From NCBI RefSeq assembly GCF_910594985.1, contig NZ_CAJVCE010000022.1, positions 57,514 through 121,513 on the forward strand: 64,000 nucleotides of DNA, read 5' to 3'. The DNA comes from Paenibacillus allorhizosphaerae (lineage in GTDB: Bacteria > Bacillota > Bacilli > Paenibacillales > NBRC-103111). Positions 51,469-59,643 of this stretch are shown here, in pieces (within the stretch, counting starts at the first letter, position 1; every line of letters begins with the position of its first letter). Under the pieces are notes generated by a model, which searched no databases, was not told the origin of the DNA, and worked only from the letters and a program-made list of their open reading frames with translations. Both the position numbers and the translations under genes were made by a program.

Positions 51469-52536
51469 TTAAGGCTTCGTCCCGCTGCTGGCGACTTTGT
51501 TGCTGTCCTCAATGTTTTTCTTATGCTGCTCGTACGTTTCAGCGAACAAATGACCTTTGCTGCCGTCTTTTTTGGTAACGTAGAACAAATAGTTCGTTTC
51601 CGCGGGGAATATGGCGGCGCTAATCGACGCCAGACTTGGGCTGGAAATCGGTCCCGGCGGCAAGCCTTTGTTCAAATACGTGTTGTACGGGCTTTCGATC
51701 TGCAAATCTTTCTCGAAAAGACGGTCCTTCGATTTATCGAATAAATACTGCACCGTCGCGTCGATTTGCAGCGGCATGCCCTGCTTGAGACGATTGGCGA
51801 TAACCCCGCTGACAAGCGCCCGTTCTTCGTCCAGCACGACTTCGCGTTCGATCAGCGATGCCAGTGTCAGCGCCTCGTGAAAGCTGAGCCCCCGCTGCTT
51901 CAGCGTCTCCTGCCAGCCTGGAGGCAGTCCCTCCAGCTTCTTGTCCAGCTCGGCGATCATTTTCTCAAGCATGTCCTGCGGCTTAACGTCCTTCTTCCAC
52001 TCATACGTCTCAGCGAAAAGATACCCTTCCAGCCGCCACTTGAGCGCCGGATCGTTCGGAATGGACGCCGCCAACGATTCGCCTTTAGGCTTGAAGCTTT
52101 GCGCCTGCCGGACAAATTCGTCCGCTTCGATCCCGAACGGCTGCAGCTTTTCGGCAATTTGCCGGACCGTGTACCCTTCCGGTACGGTAAGACGCAGCAT
52201 TTCTTCTTTGACCGTTTCCCCGCGATTGAGCAGCCCGATAATGCGATCGGGGGCAATCCCGGGCGACATATCGTACTCGCCGGCCTGAAAGCGTGAGCCT
52301 TCTTTCTTGAATTTCAGGTACCATGTAAAAATGCGCGCATCCCGTACGATTCCTTTGTCTTGCAGCTGCGCGGCGAGCTGCGCTGTCGTCGTGCCGGGTG
52401 GATAAGAAATCCGCTGTATCTCGGGTGCTGCCGGCATGGGCTGAAGCGCTTTGCCGACATGCAAAGCGAAGCCTGCTCCGCTGCCTATTATTAGTATGAT
52501 CATTATGGCGCTGATTCGTAACACTACCCGTTTCAT
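51469..52536 (-). CDS. mltG: Endolytic murein transglycosylase MltG
   Basis: A 355-residue YceG-like protein: one N-terminal membrane segment (ISAIMIILIIGSGAGFAL), a LysM-like part (ISYPPGTTTAQLAAQLQDKG, then VPEGYTVRQIAEKLQ) and the catalytic domain with the conserved glutamate in LASLIEREVV, followed by VFANRL-type sequence IANRLKQGMPLQID and the C-terminal LPPGPISSPSLASI. It cleaves nascent peptidoglycan strands to set their length. ATG at 52536 has GGAAGGA 9 bases upstream; the GTG 18 bases before overlaps that site. Same place as yrrL in B. subtilis. Confidence 0.95.
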   Translation of the reverse strand: MKRVVLRISAIMIILIIGSGAGFALHVGKALQPMPAAPEIQRISYPPGTTTAQLAAQLQDKGIVRDARIFTWYLKFKKEGSRFQAGEYDMSPGIAPDRIIGLLNRGETVKEEMLRLTVPEGYTVRQIAEKLQPFGIEADEFVRQAQSFKPKGESLAASIPNDPALKWRLEGYLFAETYEWKKDVKPQDMLEKMIAELDKKLEGLPPGWQETLKQRGLSFHEALTLASLIEREVVLDEERALVSGVIANRLKQGMPLQIDATVQYLFDKSKDRLFEKDLQIESPYNTYLNKGLPPGPISSPSLASISAAIFPAETNYLFYVTKKDGSKGHLFAETYEQHKKNIEDSNKVASSGTKP

Positions 52537-52652
52537 TGCAGTTCGTCCTTCCACTACCGGTCAGCCGCCTTGGCCTGATCCCGAAGCCTCGGCATACAAA
52601 CGAAAAAGAGCGGATCATCTCCGCTCGGGCAACAATTTACCTTAACCGTAAA

Positions 52653-52961
52653 TTATAATTGTTCGTCAGCCGGAAAAGTCAGCTCGTCGAAGAGTTCGGA
52701 GACGGTCTCCCATTCATCGTCATCTTCGATCGTTTGAAGTGTTAGGCTGCCGTCCGTTTCCTTCGTGACCCGGAAAATTTCCGGTTCATCCTCTTTGCCG
52801 GGCTTCGCTTTCTCCAGCATGGCATAACCTTGCCCTTGCAGCGTAAACTCGGAAACAATGCGGTAAACGACGGATTCCTGTTGCTCGTCATACAAAATAA
52901 TATCATCTCCGAAAGCTTCCCGCAACTGCTGCGAAGGTGTGACATCCGAAATCCGGTACAA
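52653..52961 (-). CDS. DUF1292 domain-containing protein (second copy)
   Basis: A 102-residue acidic protein of the DUF1292 family: FGDDIILYDEQQESVVYRIV, YAMLEKAKPGKEDEPEIFRV and IEDDDEWETVSELFDEL near the end. The start is TTG at 52961, with AAAGGAGGA 7 bases upstream. It lies 99 bases before mltG and behind a terminator, so it opens a new transcript. It is related to, but clearly diverged from, the DUF1292 protein encoded at 53201. The family occurs widely in Firmicutes next to ruvX; no function is known. Confidence 0.87.
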   Translation of the reverse strand: MYRISDVTPSQQLREAFGDDIILYDEQQESVVYRIVSEFTLQGQGYAMLEKAKPGKEDEPEIFRVTKETDGSLTLQTIEDDDEWETVSELFDELTFPADEQL

Positions 52962-53155
52962 CGCTATATCCTCCTTTACCTGACAACTACCCGCAAATGG
53001 ATCGCTCCAGGTCTTTTTACTTTTATAAACTTGCCGCTACTTACCATCATATCATATTCGGACATGGAAGTTATAATACGGACCCCGCTTGCCGTGTAAG
53101 CCGTTATTATATTCAACGCTTGCTTCTTTTTTCCGTGTGCGGCATCCATATAAAA

Positions 53156-53192
53156 AACAGGCGCTTAACCGCATGAGTTAAAAGCGCCTGTT
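53156..53192 (-). terminator. Terminator of the alaS-ireB-ruvX-DUF1292 transcript
   Basis: AACAGGCGCTT (53156-53166) pairs with AAGCGCCTGTT (53182-53192), extended by AAC/GTT inside; on the minus strand TTTTTTATATG follows. It splits the conserved gene run into two transcription units. Confidence 0.88.
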
Positions 53193-53200
53193 ATGCCCTG

Positions 53201-53518
53201 TTATTTCGTTTCTTCTTCGTCGTCCGCTTCTTCCATCAGCGTGTTGAACGTTTCCTCGACAATGTTCCATTCCTCTTCATCATCGATCGTGTACAATTGA
53301 AGATCGTCTCCGTCTTCTTCGTAACGGAACGCGTACACTTCATCCGATTCCTCGTCGGCATCAACCGGAACGACCATCATGTATTTTTTGTCCGAGCCAT
53401 CCACTTCAAACTTCATGATGACTTCAAATTCCTCTTCATTGCCTTCGTCGTCCGGAATAATGATGATTTCCGGCTCCTCCAGAAGCTGTTCCTGGTCGTT
53501 GGTTTGATCCTTAGACAA
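53201..53518 (-). CDS. yrzB: DUF1292 domain-containing protein (YrzB-like)
   Basis: A very acidic protein of 105 residues (or 112 if begun at ATG 53539). The middle reads EFEVIMKFEVDGSDKKYMMV, then EVYAFRYEEDGDDLQLYTID and DEEEWNIVEETFNTLMEE, as in B. subtilis YrzB. TTG at 53518 has AGAGGTG 6 bases upstream. The alternative ATG at 53539 overlaps the ruvX stop in an ATGA and could be read by coupling. It sits directly after ruvX, the conserved order. Function unknown. Confidence 0.88.
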   Translation of the reverse strand: MSKDQTNDQEQLLEEPEIIIIPDDEGNEEEFEVIMKFEVDGSDKKYMMVVPVDADEESDEVYAFRYEEDGDDLQLYTIDDEEEWNIVEETFNTLMEEADDEEETK

Positions 53519-53535
53519 ATCGATCACCTCTTTGA

Positions 53536-53949
53536 TCATTTAGAATGGGCATCCATATATCCTTGCAATATAAGCGCAGCGGCCATCTTATCGATGACCT
53601 GCTTGCGTTTCTTACGGCTGACGTCCGCCTCCAGCAGCGTTCGCTGCGCCGAAGCCGTCGTTAGCCGTTCATCCCACATATGCACGGGTACTTGTAGTGT
53701 TTCATGCAAACTTTGGGCGAATGCGATGCAAATTTCACCACGCGGCCCAATCGTGTTGTTCATATTTTTGGGCAAACCGACCACGATTTCGCCGACGGAG
53801 TAAGCAGCCATGATCTCCCGCAGCCTAGCGGTGTCCCGCTCTGCGGTCGTCCGTCGAATGACTTCAAGTCCCTGAGCGGTCCAGCCGAGCTCATCGCTGA
53901 CCGCGACGCCGATCGTCTTGTCCCCATAGTCCAATCCCATTAAACGCAT
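53536..53949 (-). CDS. ruvX: RuvX/YqgF family Holliday junction resolvase-like nuclease
   Basis: A 137-residue RNase H-fold protein: MRLMGLDYGDKTIGVAVSDE with the first catalytic aspartate, EIVVGLPKNMNNTIGPRG, VHMWDERLTTASAQRTLLEA with the middle glutamate, and KMAAALILQGYMD with the last aspartate. Members take part in 16S rRNA 5' maturation and/or Holliday junction processing. ATG at 53949 has GGGGGAG 6 bases upstream; codons further out would add an unrelated serine-rich leader. Overlaps the next gene by its stop codon. Typical family length. Confidence 0.94.
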   Translation of the reverse strand: MRLMGLDYGDKTIGVAVSDELGWTAQGLEVIRRTTAERDTARLREIMAAYSVGEIVVGLPKNMNNTIGPRGEICIAFAQSLHETLQVPVHMWDERLTTASAQRTLLEADVSRKKRKQVIDKMAAALILQGYMDAHSK

Positions 53950-54061
53950 AACCGCTCCCCCGTTGCAACTGTTACTCCGTAATCTAGAGAGAGAGACAGT
54001 TGTCAACATATCGCAACGGGTCCTCCATCAAACAAAGGAGTCCGTTATCAACATGACGTCA

Positions 54062-54322
54062 TTATTTATTTTGCTGCAGGTATGATCGGACGAGCTCCTC
54101 GATCAGTTCATCCCGTTCCCGTTTCCGGATAATGCTTCTTGCATTGTTATGGCGCGGAATGTATGCCGGATCGCCTGAAAGCAAATAACCAACAATCTGA
54201 TTAATCGGGTTATAGCCTTTTTCCTGAAGTGCGTCGTACACTGCCAAAATAACTTCTTTCGGCGACGTTTCAATCTCTTCTGCTTTGACGTTAAACTTCA
54301 TTGTTTTATCCATCGAGCTCAT
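54062..54322 (-). CDS. ireB: IreB family regulatory phosphoprotein (YrzL)
   Basis: An 86-residue protein matching the IreB/UPF0297 family over its full length: MDKTMKFNVKAEEIETSPKE, VYDALQEKGYNPINQIVGYL and RKRERDELIEELVRSYLQ. In Enterococcus faecalis, IreB is phosphorylated by the PASTA kinase IreK on two threonines near the N-terminus and limits cephalosporin resistance; TMKF here is the matching threonine region. AGGGGGTG lies 6 bases before the ATG. A TATAAT at 54349-54344 on the minus strand could be a weak internal promoter. Conserved placement between alaS and ruvX. Confidence 0.95.
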   Translation of the reverse strand: MSSMDKTMKFNVKAEEIETSPKEVILAVYDALQEKGYNPINQIVGYLLSGDPAYIPRHNNARSIIRKRERDELIEELVRSYLQQNK

Positions 54323-54486
54323 ACTACAGCACCCCCTAACCTTATTATAACTCTCTATTCGCTATTTTCCTAATAATTCCTCTTGACAGCCTGAAATTTA
54401 TTGAGAAATAGCGTTCTTTATAGAGAATTGTCCGCTGTCAGACACAAATTCCGAGCCATTATTGCGTGGTTCGCACCTTAATTGCG

Positions 54487-54521
54487 CGCGGACGAAAAGC
54501 TTCTCTCGAAGCTTTCGCCGC
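54487..54521 (-). terminator. Stem-loop after alaS
   Basis: An imperfect long stem (GCGGACGAAAAGCTTC against GAAGCTTTCGCCGC) with a TCTC loop, 15 to 50 bases past the alaS stop codon. No T-run follows, so it may be a processing or stabilising hairpin, not a true terminator. Confidence 0.4.
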
Positions 54522-54534
54522 TTGCCATTGCAAT

Positions 54535-57150
54535 CTATTGTACGAGCTGTTCCACGCTTTGCAGCGCTTCTTGCAGCTTGGACGCGTCCTTGCCTCCGGC
54601 TTGCGCCATGTCCGGACGACCGCCGCCGCTGCCGCCGCAGCGTGCAGCCACTTCTTTGATCAGCTTTCCGGCGTGGTAGCCTTTGGACACCAAATCGGGC
54701 GTTACCGCAGCCACGAGATTTACTTTATCTTCCGCAGCCGCGCCGAGTACGATGATTGCCGAGCCGAGCTTATTTTTCATTTGGTCGACGATATTGCGGA
54801 GCGATTCCATGTCGCCTGCATTTACTTGCGCCGTAAGCAATGTCACGCCATTCACCGATTTGGCCTGTTCCGTCAAGGAACCGGCTTCGATGCCGCCGAG
54901 CTTCGCCTTAAGCGATTCATTTTCGCGCGATACATCCTTAAGCTGGACATATAAAGCTTCGATCCGCTTCGGTACGTCGGCAATGTTCGATTTGAGCAGA
55001 CCGGCCGCTTCGCGAAGCAATTGCAGCTGTCCATCCAAATATTGATACGCATTGCGGCCGGTTACCGCTTCGATCCGGCGAATGCCGGAGCCGATGCCCG
55101 ACTCGCTTACGATTTTGAATAATCCGATCTGACTCGTATTGTCTACGTGACAGCCGCCGCACAATTCCAAGCTGTAGCCGCCGACGCGCACAACGCGTAC
55201 CACCTCGCCATACTTCTCACCGAACAGCGCCATAGCCCCCATAGCCTTCGCTTCTGCGATCGGCTTCAGGGAAATTTTTACCGCCGTACTCTTCCAAATT
55301 TGCGCATTGACGCGCTGTTCGATATCTTGCAGTTCTTCCGGCGTAATGCTTCCGAAATGGGAGAAGTCGAAACGAAGCCGTTCCGGCGCCACCAGCGAGC
55401 CCGCTTGGTTTACGTGGTCGCCGAGCACTTCTTTCAGCGCTTTGTGCAGCAAATGCGTAGCCGTATGGTTTTTGATGATATCCTCACGCACTTCTTGCGT
55501 GACCGTCGCTTGCACGGAATCACCTTTGCGCAGAACGCCGGCTTCCACGACGACCGTATGCACGTGCTGTCCGTGCGGCGCCTTGCTCACATCTTCCACC
55601 TTGAGCACTGAGTCGCCAGCTGTAATATAGCCGTGGTCGCTGACTTGACCGCCGCTTTCCGCATAGAATGGCGTCTGATCCAGTAGAACTTGGCACGTTT
55701 CACCCGTTCCGACCAAATCGACGAATTGGTTCTCATGCACAATCGCGATCACTTTAGCAGTAGTTACCAATTCAGTATAACCAACAAATTCGCTTTTAAC
55801 CGTAAAGTCGGCGAGCGGACCGCCTTGTACCTTCATGCTTTCCGACTCTTGGCGCGCGGCGCGGGCGCGGTCCCGCTGCTCCTGCATCGACCGGTCGAAG
55901 CCGTCGCGGTCAACCGTAAGCCCCTTTTCCGCAGCGAAATCTTCCGTCAAGTCGAACGGGAAGCCGTAGGTGTCGTACAATTTAAACGCATCCGGACCGC
56001 TGATTTGGTTGCTTCCTTCTTTGCGCGCATTCTCTACAAGCTCCGCCAAAATGGCCAATCCGTCGGACAGCGTTTCATGGAAACGCTCTTCCTCTGTGCG
56101 AATCACGCGCTCGATGAATTCGCGCTTTTCCACCACTTCCGGATAGTATACGCCCATAATGTCGCCTACGATCGGCGTCAGCAAGTACAGGAACGGCTTA
56201 TCCATGCCAAGCACTTTGCCGTAACGCACTGCGCGGCGCAGCAAACGGCGGATAACGTACCCGCGTCCTTCGTTGGACGGCAGCACGCCGTCGCCTACGG
56301 AGAAGGCAACCGTACGAATATGGTCGGCGATCACTTTGAGCGCGACATCGTACTCTTCATTTTGCTTATATTTCACTCCGGCCAGCTCGCACGTTTTTTG
56401 AATGATCGGCTGGAACAGATCGGTGTCGAAGTTGCTGTCAACGTCCTGCAGAATCGAAGCAAAACGCTCCAGCCCTGCGCCCGTATCGATATTTTTGTTC
56501 GGAAGCGGCGTGTAGCTGCCGTCCTTGTTGTGGTTAAACTGCGAGAATACGAGGTTCCATACTTCAAGGAACCGCTCGTTCTCTCCGCCCGGCCAGCATT
56601 CCGGATCGTTCAGGTCGCCATATGCGTCGCCGCGATCGTAGAAAATCTCGGTACACGGGCCGCACGGGCCTTCGCCGATATCCCAGAAGTTTTCCTGCAG
56701 TTTGTAAATGCGTTCCGCCGGCAGACCGATTTTTTTGTTCCACAGCTCGAACGCTTCGGTATCCTCCGGGTACACCGTTACGGATAAACGATTCGGATCG
56801 AAGCCGATCCACTGCGGGTCGGTCAAAAATTCCCACGCCCACGTGATCACTTCTTCTTTGAAGTAATCGCCGATCGAAAAGTTACCGAGCATTTCGAAAA
56901 ACGTATGGTGACGGCGCGTTTTCCCTACATTTTCGATATCGTTGGTGCGGATACACTTTTGCGAGTTGGCAATCCGCGGGTTGTCCGGCACGACACGGCC
57001 GTCAAAATAAGGCTTTAGCGGCGCCATCCCGGCATTAATCCAGAGCAGCGACGGGTCGTTATGCGGAACAAGCGGTGCGCTCGGCTCGATCTTATGGCCT
57101 TTGCTTTCAAAAAACTTCAACCATTTTGCGCGAATTTCACTGGCTTTCAT
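54535..57150 (-). CDS. alaS: Alanyl-tRNA synthetase
   Basis: An 871-residue class II aminoacyl-tRNA synthetase of normal length. The class II core shows SAPLVPHNDPSLLWINAGMA, the HHTFFEMLGNFSIGDYF motif 2 region and GRGYVIRRLLRRAVRYGK motif 3; the editing domain has HTATHLLHKAL and CGGCHVDNT with the zinc ligands; the C-terminal dimerisation/C-Ala part ends ARCGGSGGGRPDMAQAGGKD. AGGAGGAGC precedes the ATG. Expression is governed by the T-box leader upstream. First gene of the alaS-ireB-ruvX-DUF1292 unit. Confidence 0.98.
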   Translation of the reverse strand: MKASEIRAKWLKFFESKGHKIEPSAPLVPHNDPSLLWINAGMAPLKPYFDGRVVPDNPRIANSQKCIRTNDIENVGKTRRHHTFFEMLGNFSIGDYFKEEVITWAWEFLTDPQWIGFDPNRLSVTVYPEDTEAFELWNKKIGLPAERIYKLQENFWDIGEGPCGPCTEIFYDRGDAYGDLNDPECWPGGENERFLEVWNLVFSQFNHNKDGSYTPLPNKNIDTGAGLERFASILQDVDSNFDTDLFQPIIQKTCELAGVKYKQNEEYDVALKVIADHIRTVAFSVGDGVLPSNEGRGYVIRRLLRRAVRYGKVLGMDKPFLYLLTPIVGDIMGVYYPEVVEKREFIERVIRTEEERFHETLSDGLAILAELVENARKEGSNQISGPDAFKLYDTYGFPFDLTEDFAAEKGLTVDRDGFDRSMQEQRDRARAARQESESMKVQGGPLADFTVKSEFVGYTELVTTAKVIAIVHENQFVDLVGTGETCQVLLDQTPFYAESGGQVSDHGYITAGDSVLKVEDVSKAPHGQHVHTVVVEAGVLRKGDSVQATVTQEVREDIIKNHTATHLLHKALKEVLGDHVNQAGSLVAPERLRFDFSHFGSITPEELQDIEQRVNAQIWKSTAVKISLKPIAEAKAMGAMALFGEKYGEVVRVVRVGGYSLELCGGCHVDNTSQIGLFKIVSESGIGSGIRRIEAVTGRNAYQYLDGQLQLLREAAGLLKSNIADVPKRIEALYVQLKDVSRENESLKAKLGGIEAGSLTEQAKSVNGVTLLTAQVNAGDMESLRNIVDQMKNKLGSAIIVLGAAAEDKVNLVAAVTPDLVSKGYHAGKLIKEVAARCGGSGGGRPDMAQAGGKDASKLQEALQSVEQLVQ

Positions 57151-57234
57151 CGATAGCTCCTCCTATATTTGCAACTGCTGCAACGATGAATCAACGTTGT
57201 CAGTTGTCCATCTGAAATGGAATATTTGTGTAAA

Positions 57235-57545
57235 AAACATAAAAAATCGCCCCTGTAACAGGGACGATGTGCTCGCGGTACCACCCTGGTTATTGCGCTT
57301 TCCTTACGGAACGTAACGCAATCTCCTCAGAACGGATTGTAACGGCTCCCGCCGGCGGGTTTTTCGAACCATGCGTCCCAATCAACGCCGGCCTTCTCAT
57401 CCGCGCTCAGAAATGAGCGTTCAGTCATCCTTCATTAGAAAGGCTTTCACAGCTGGACGGTGCGTACGACGTGCACACTACCGTACAAAGCCTTTTCTCT
57501 GGCTAATGGGCTATGACCTACTGTATTTCTTCAACGCTTTCCAAA
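57235..57545 (-). promoter_or_regulatory. T-box riboswitch, alanine-specific, in the alaS leader
   Basis: The minus strand carries the T-box AACCAGGGTGGTACCGCGAG (57289-57270), whose TGGT pairs with the ACCA end of uncharged tRNA-Ala, then a terminator (ATCGTCCCTG / AGGGGCGAT with T-runs, 57268-57241). Stem I can be built: GAAAT pairs with ATTTC, an internal loop has AGTA on one side and TGAACGCTC on the other, then GTCAT/ATGAC and CATTAG/CTAATG. The specifier in that loop is GCT (57418-57416), an alanine codon. This matches the downstream synthetase. Confidence 0.93.
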
Positions 57546-57564
57546 TATGCACTATTGAAAATAA

Positions 57565-57594
57565 ATTATAACCTTCCTTGTGCTGTCATGTCAA
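57565..57594 (-). promoter_or_regulatory. alaS promoter
   Basis: On the minus strand TTGACA (57594-57589) and TATAAT (57570-57565) are both perfect, 18 bases apart. Transcription would begin near 57558, just ahead of the T-box leader. Confidence 0.85.
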
Positions 57595-58019
57595 TATGAC
57601 GGCTGCTCGCGGCCTGCTCATGTCGGCTTGCTTGCACATGGAGAATTCGTTAAATGCCATAGGCAGCTTTCTGAGCTGCTTTAGGCGATACATATCTACT
57701 GTCTCTTCTGCGTTCTCAATCGTTGAGCGCGAACTTGTAAAACAGCAAAAAAACTTAAATTTCTTCAATAAAGTTAGGTAGAATTTCAAAAAGATCATCC
57801 GTTATAGTATAAATGAAAAGCGAACTGTAAGTTTAAGGAGGGAGGCATACCCCAACATCGAGGTATATGCAATAAGGGGAGTCGAATCGGCGTTTCTTGC
57901 TGGAAGCAACGTGTTCTCGCCGTTGTTGACCGCACCTAGCTGAAATTTTGACGCCTTCATGCCGGCAAATGTGGATCGACCGCAGATGCCGTTGCCCTTG
58001 ACCTTCAAAGGCATTTAAA
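57595..58019. other. Long leader/intergenic region before the second binding protein
   Basis: About 425 bases with no supported gene. A strong AAGGAGGGAGG at 57835-57845 is not followed by a usable start codon; just beyond it ATACC and GGTAT form a small hairpin. A TATAGT/TATAAA-type sequence near 57803 might be a -10. It may hold a structured leader or a decayed leader peptide. Confidence 0.45.
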
Positions 58020-58033
58020 TGAAAGCGCTTTAT
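58020..58033 (+). promoter_or_regulatory. Candidate catabolite-responsive element (cre)
   Basis: TGAAAGCGCTTTAT matches the CcpA consensus at about 12 of 14 positions and has a perfect AAAGCGCTTT palindrome. It sits 38 bases before the binding-protein start, next to an AT-rich TATTATATTATATT stretch that could hold the -10, a placement suited to glucose repression. Confidence 0.6.
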
Positions 58034-58071
58034 TTCGGTATTATATTATATTAATCAGGAGGAGAGTTTGA

Positions 58072-59394
58072 ATGAAGCCGAACAAAACGATAACAGGATT
58101 ATCCATGCTCGCCATGATTACGGCGTTGGCAGGCTGCGGGGGAACCAATTCGGGAACCGGCGGCGTTAATGGCCAATCCGATGCGCCGGGCACACCGGTT
58201 GTCAATACGAGCCCTGCGACCTTGAAGGTGTATGTATCCAACAGCTCGATCACCGACGAAGATCTGAACACGCTGATTGTGGCGCCGCTCAAGAAAAAAT
58301 TTCCGCAAATTAGCGTGGAGCCGATCCGGCAGGGCAAAGGAACGACGATTGCCGAGCTGGTCGCAGCCGGGCAGCCGCCGGATCTCATCTATACGAACAA
58401 CATGGATATCGGCACGTACAAGATGCTGGATCTGCTTGAGGATATAACCCCGCTCATGAAGAAGCATCAGGTGAATCTGGAACGTTTCGATTCGGCTATG
58501 CTTGCCAGCGCCAAGTCAGACAAGGGCGAACTGTACGGCTTGCCCTTCTTCGCCCACTTCAGCGCGCTTTATTACAACAAGAATATATTCGACAAGTTCG
58601 GCGTCCCTTATCCAAAGGACGGCATGACATGGGAAGACGCGATTGAGGTCGCCAAAAAAGTATCACGCCTGGACAACGGCGTCGAATACCGGGGACTTGA
58701 TCCCGATACGATCGCCCGCATGGCCATGCCGCTATCGCTTACCTACGTCGACTCCAAGACGAACCGGGCCGTCGTAAATACGGACGGATGGCGGACCATA
58801 TTTACAACAGCCAAAGAAATTTGGAGTATTCCCCACAACAGGCCGGAAAAGCTGAACTCGTTCCAAGCCCGCAACTGGTTTATGAAAGATCAGACGATCG
58901 CGATGCTTCCGTACAACAATTTGCTCAATATCGGTCTCGAAGAGGCAACCAAGCTTGGCCTGAACTGGGATTTGGCGCAATATCCGAGCTTCAAGGAGAA
59001 GCCGAACCTGTACAACCATGTCGATTCGCAGCTTTTCCTCATTGCCAAAACGAGCAAATACAAGGATCAGGCGGCACAGTTTCTAAGCGTCATGTCCTCG
59101 GATGAGGTGCAGATGCAGAGCGCGAAGACAACGGCGCGGTTGTCCTCGCTGAAAAATCCGGAGATGAAGAAGGCGCTCGGAGCGGATATGCCGTTTCTCA
59201 AAGGTAAAAATTTGCAATCCATTTTCAAAAGCACGTCTCCTACGGCGCCGGAATTTTCGCAGTACAATTCGCTCGGCAGAGATCTGGTTTTCAAAAGCTT
59301 CGAGGAATATATGAACGGCAAAGATCTGAACACCGCCCTGAGGGAAGCCGAAGACAAAGTTAACAAACGCGTGGAAGCGAACGCAGTTAAATAG
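58072..59394 (+). CDS. Family 1 extracellular solute-binding lipoprotein, orphan
   Basis: A 440-residue lipoprotein with lipobox ALAGC (C22) and a threonine/serine/glycine-rich linker. The binding domain has LYYNKNIFDKFGVPYPKDG, PDLIYTNNMDIG and a C-terminal SSDEVQMQSAKT helix. AGGAGGAG precedes the ATG. It is a paralogue of the protein at 2131-3450: length, lipobox position and many core motifs agree. No permease is encoded nearby. A GH30 glycosidase follows 249 bases downstream and a cre-like site lies upstream, which suggests it binds a product of that enzyme and is under carbon-catabolite control. Confidence 0.9.
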   Translation: MKPNKTITGLSMLAMITALAGCGGTNSGTGGVNGQSDAPGTPVVNTSPATLKVYVSNSSITDEDLNTLIVAPLKKKFPQISVEPIRQGKGTTIAELVAAGQPPDLIYTNNMDIGTYKMLDLLEDITPLMKKHQVNLERFDSAMLASAKSDKGELYGLPFFAHFSALYYNKNIFDKFGVPYPKDGMTWEDAIEVAKKVSRLDNGVEYRGLDPDTIARMAMPLSLTYVDSKTNRAVVNTDGWRTIFTTAKEIWSIPHNRPEKLNSFQARNWFMKDQTIAMLPYNNLLNIGLEEATKLGLNWDLAQYPSFKEKPNLYNHVDSQLFLIAKTSKYKDQAAQFLSVMSSDEVQMQSAKTTARLSSLKNPEMKKALGADMPFLKGKNLQSIFKSTSPTAPEFSQYNSLGRDLVFKSFEEYMNGKDLNTALREAEDKVNKRVEANAVK

Positions 59395-59643
59395 CGCCGC
59401 GGCCTGTTGAACCCGGTACAGATGCACCTGAAAGACGACAACGAGTTGCGCTGAACTGCGATGAGCATGGCGGCTGCGGGGTCTGGCGAAACTCTTCGGA
59501 CGGGCCTCAAGAGGCCATTGGCTGGGACCGCCTCGACAGGAAAACGCCCGGCCCGGCCCCTCTCCGCGCATCGCCTTCCCTCTAAACATCCTGCATGCGT
59601 ATAGCGGCGCATCGATCAAAACCATTCGAAAGGGGCCTCTGTC

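Noticed and set aside
57802..58014. A 70-codon minus-strand frame between alaS and the binding protein
   Set aside because: It has no ribosome site and covers the region with a plus-strand cre-like site and leader elements.
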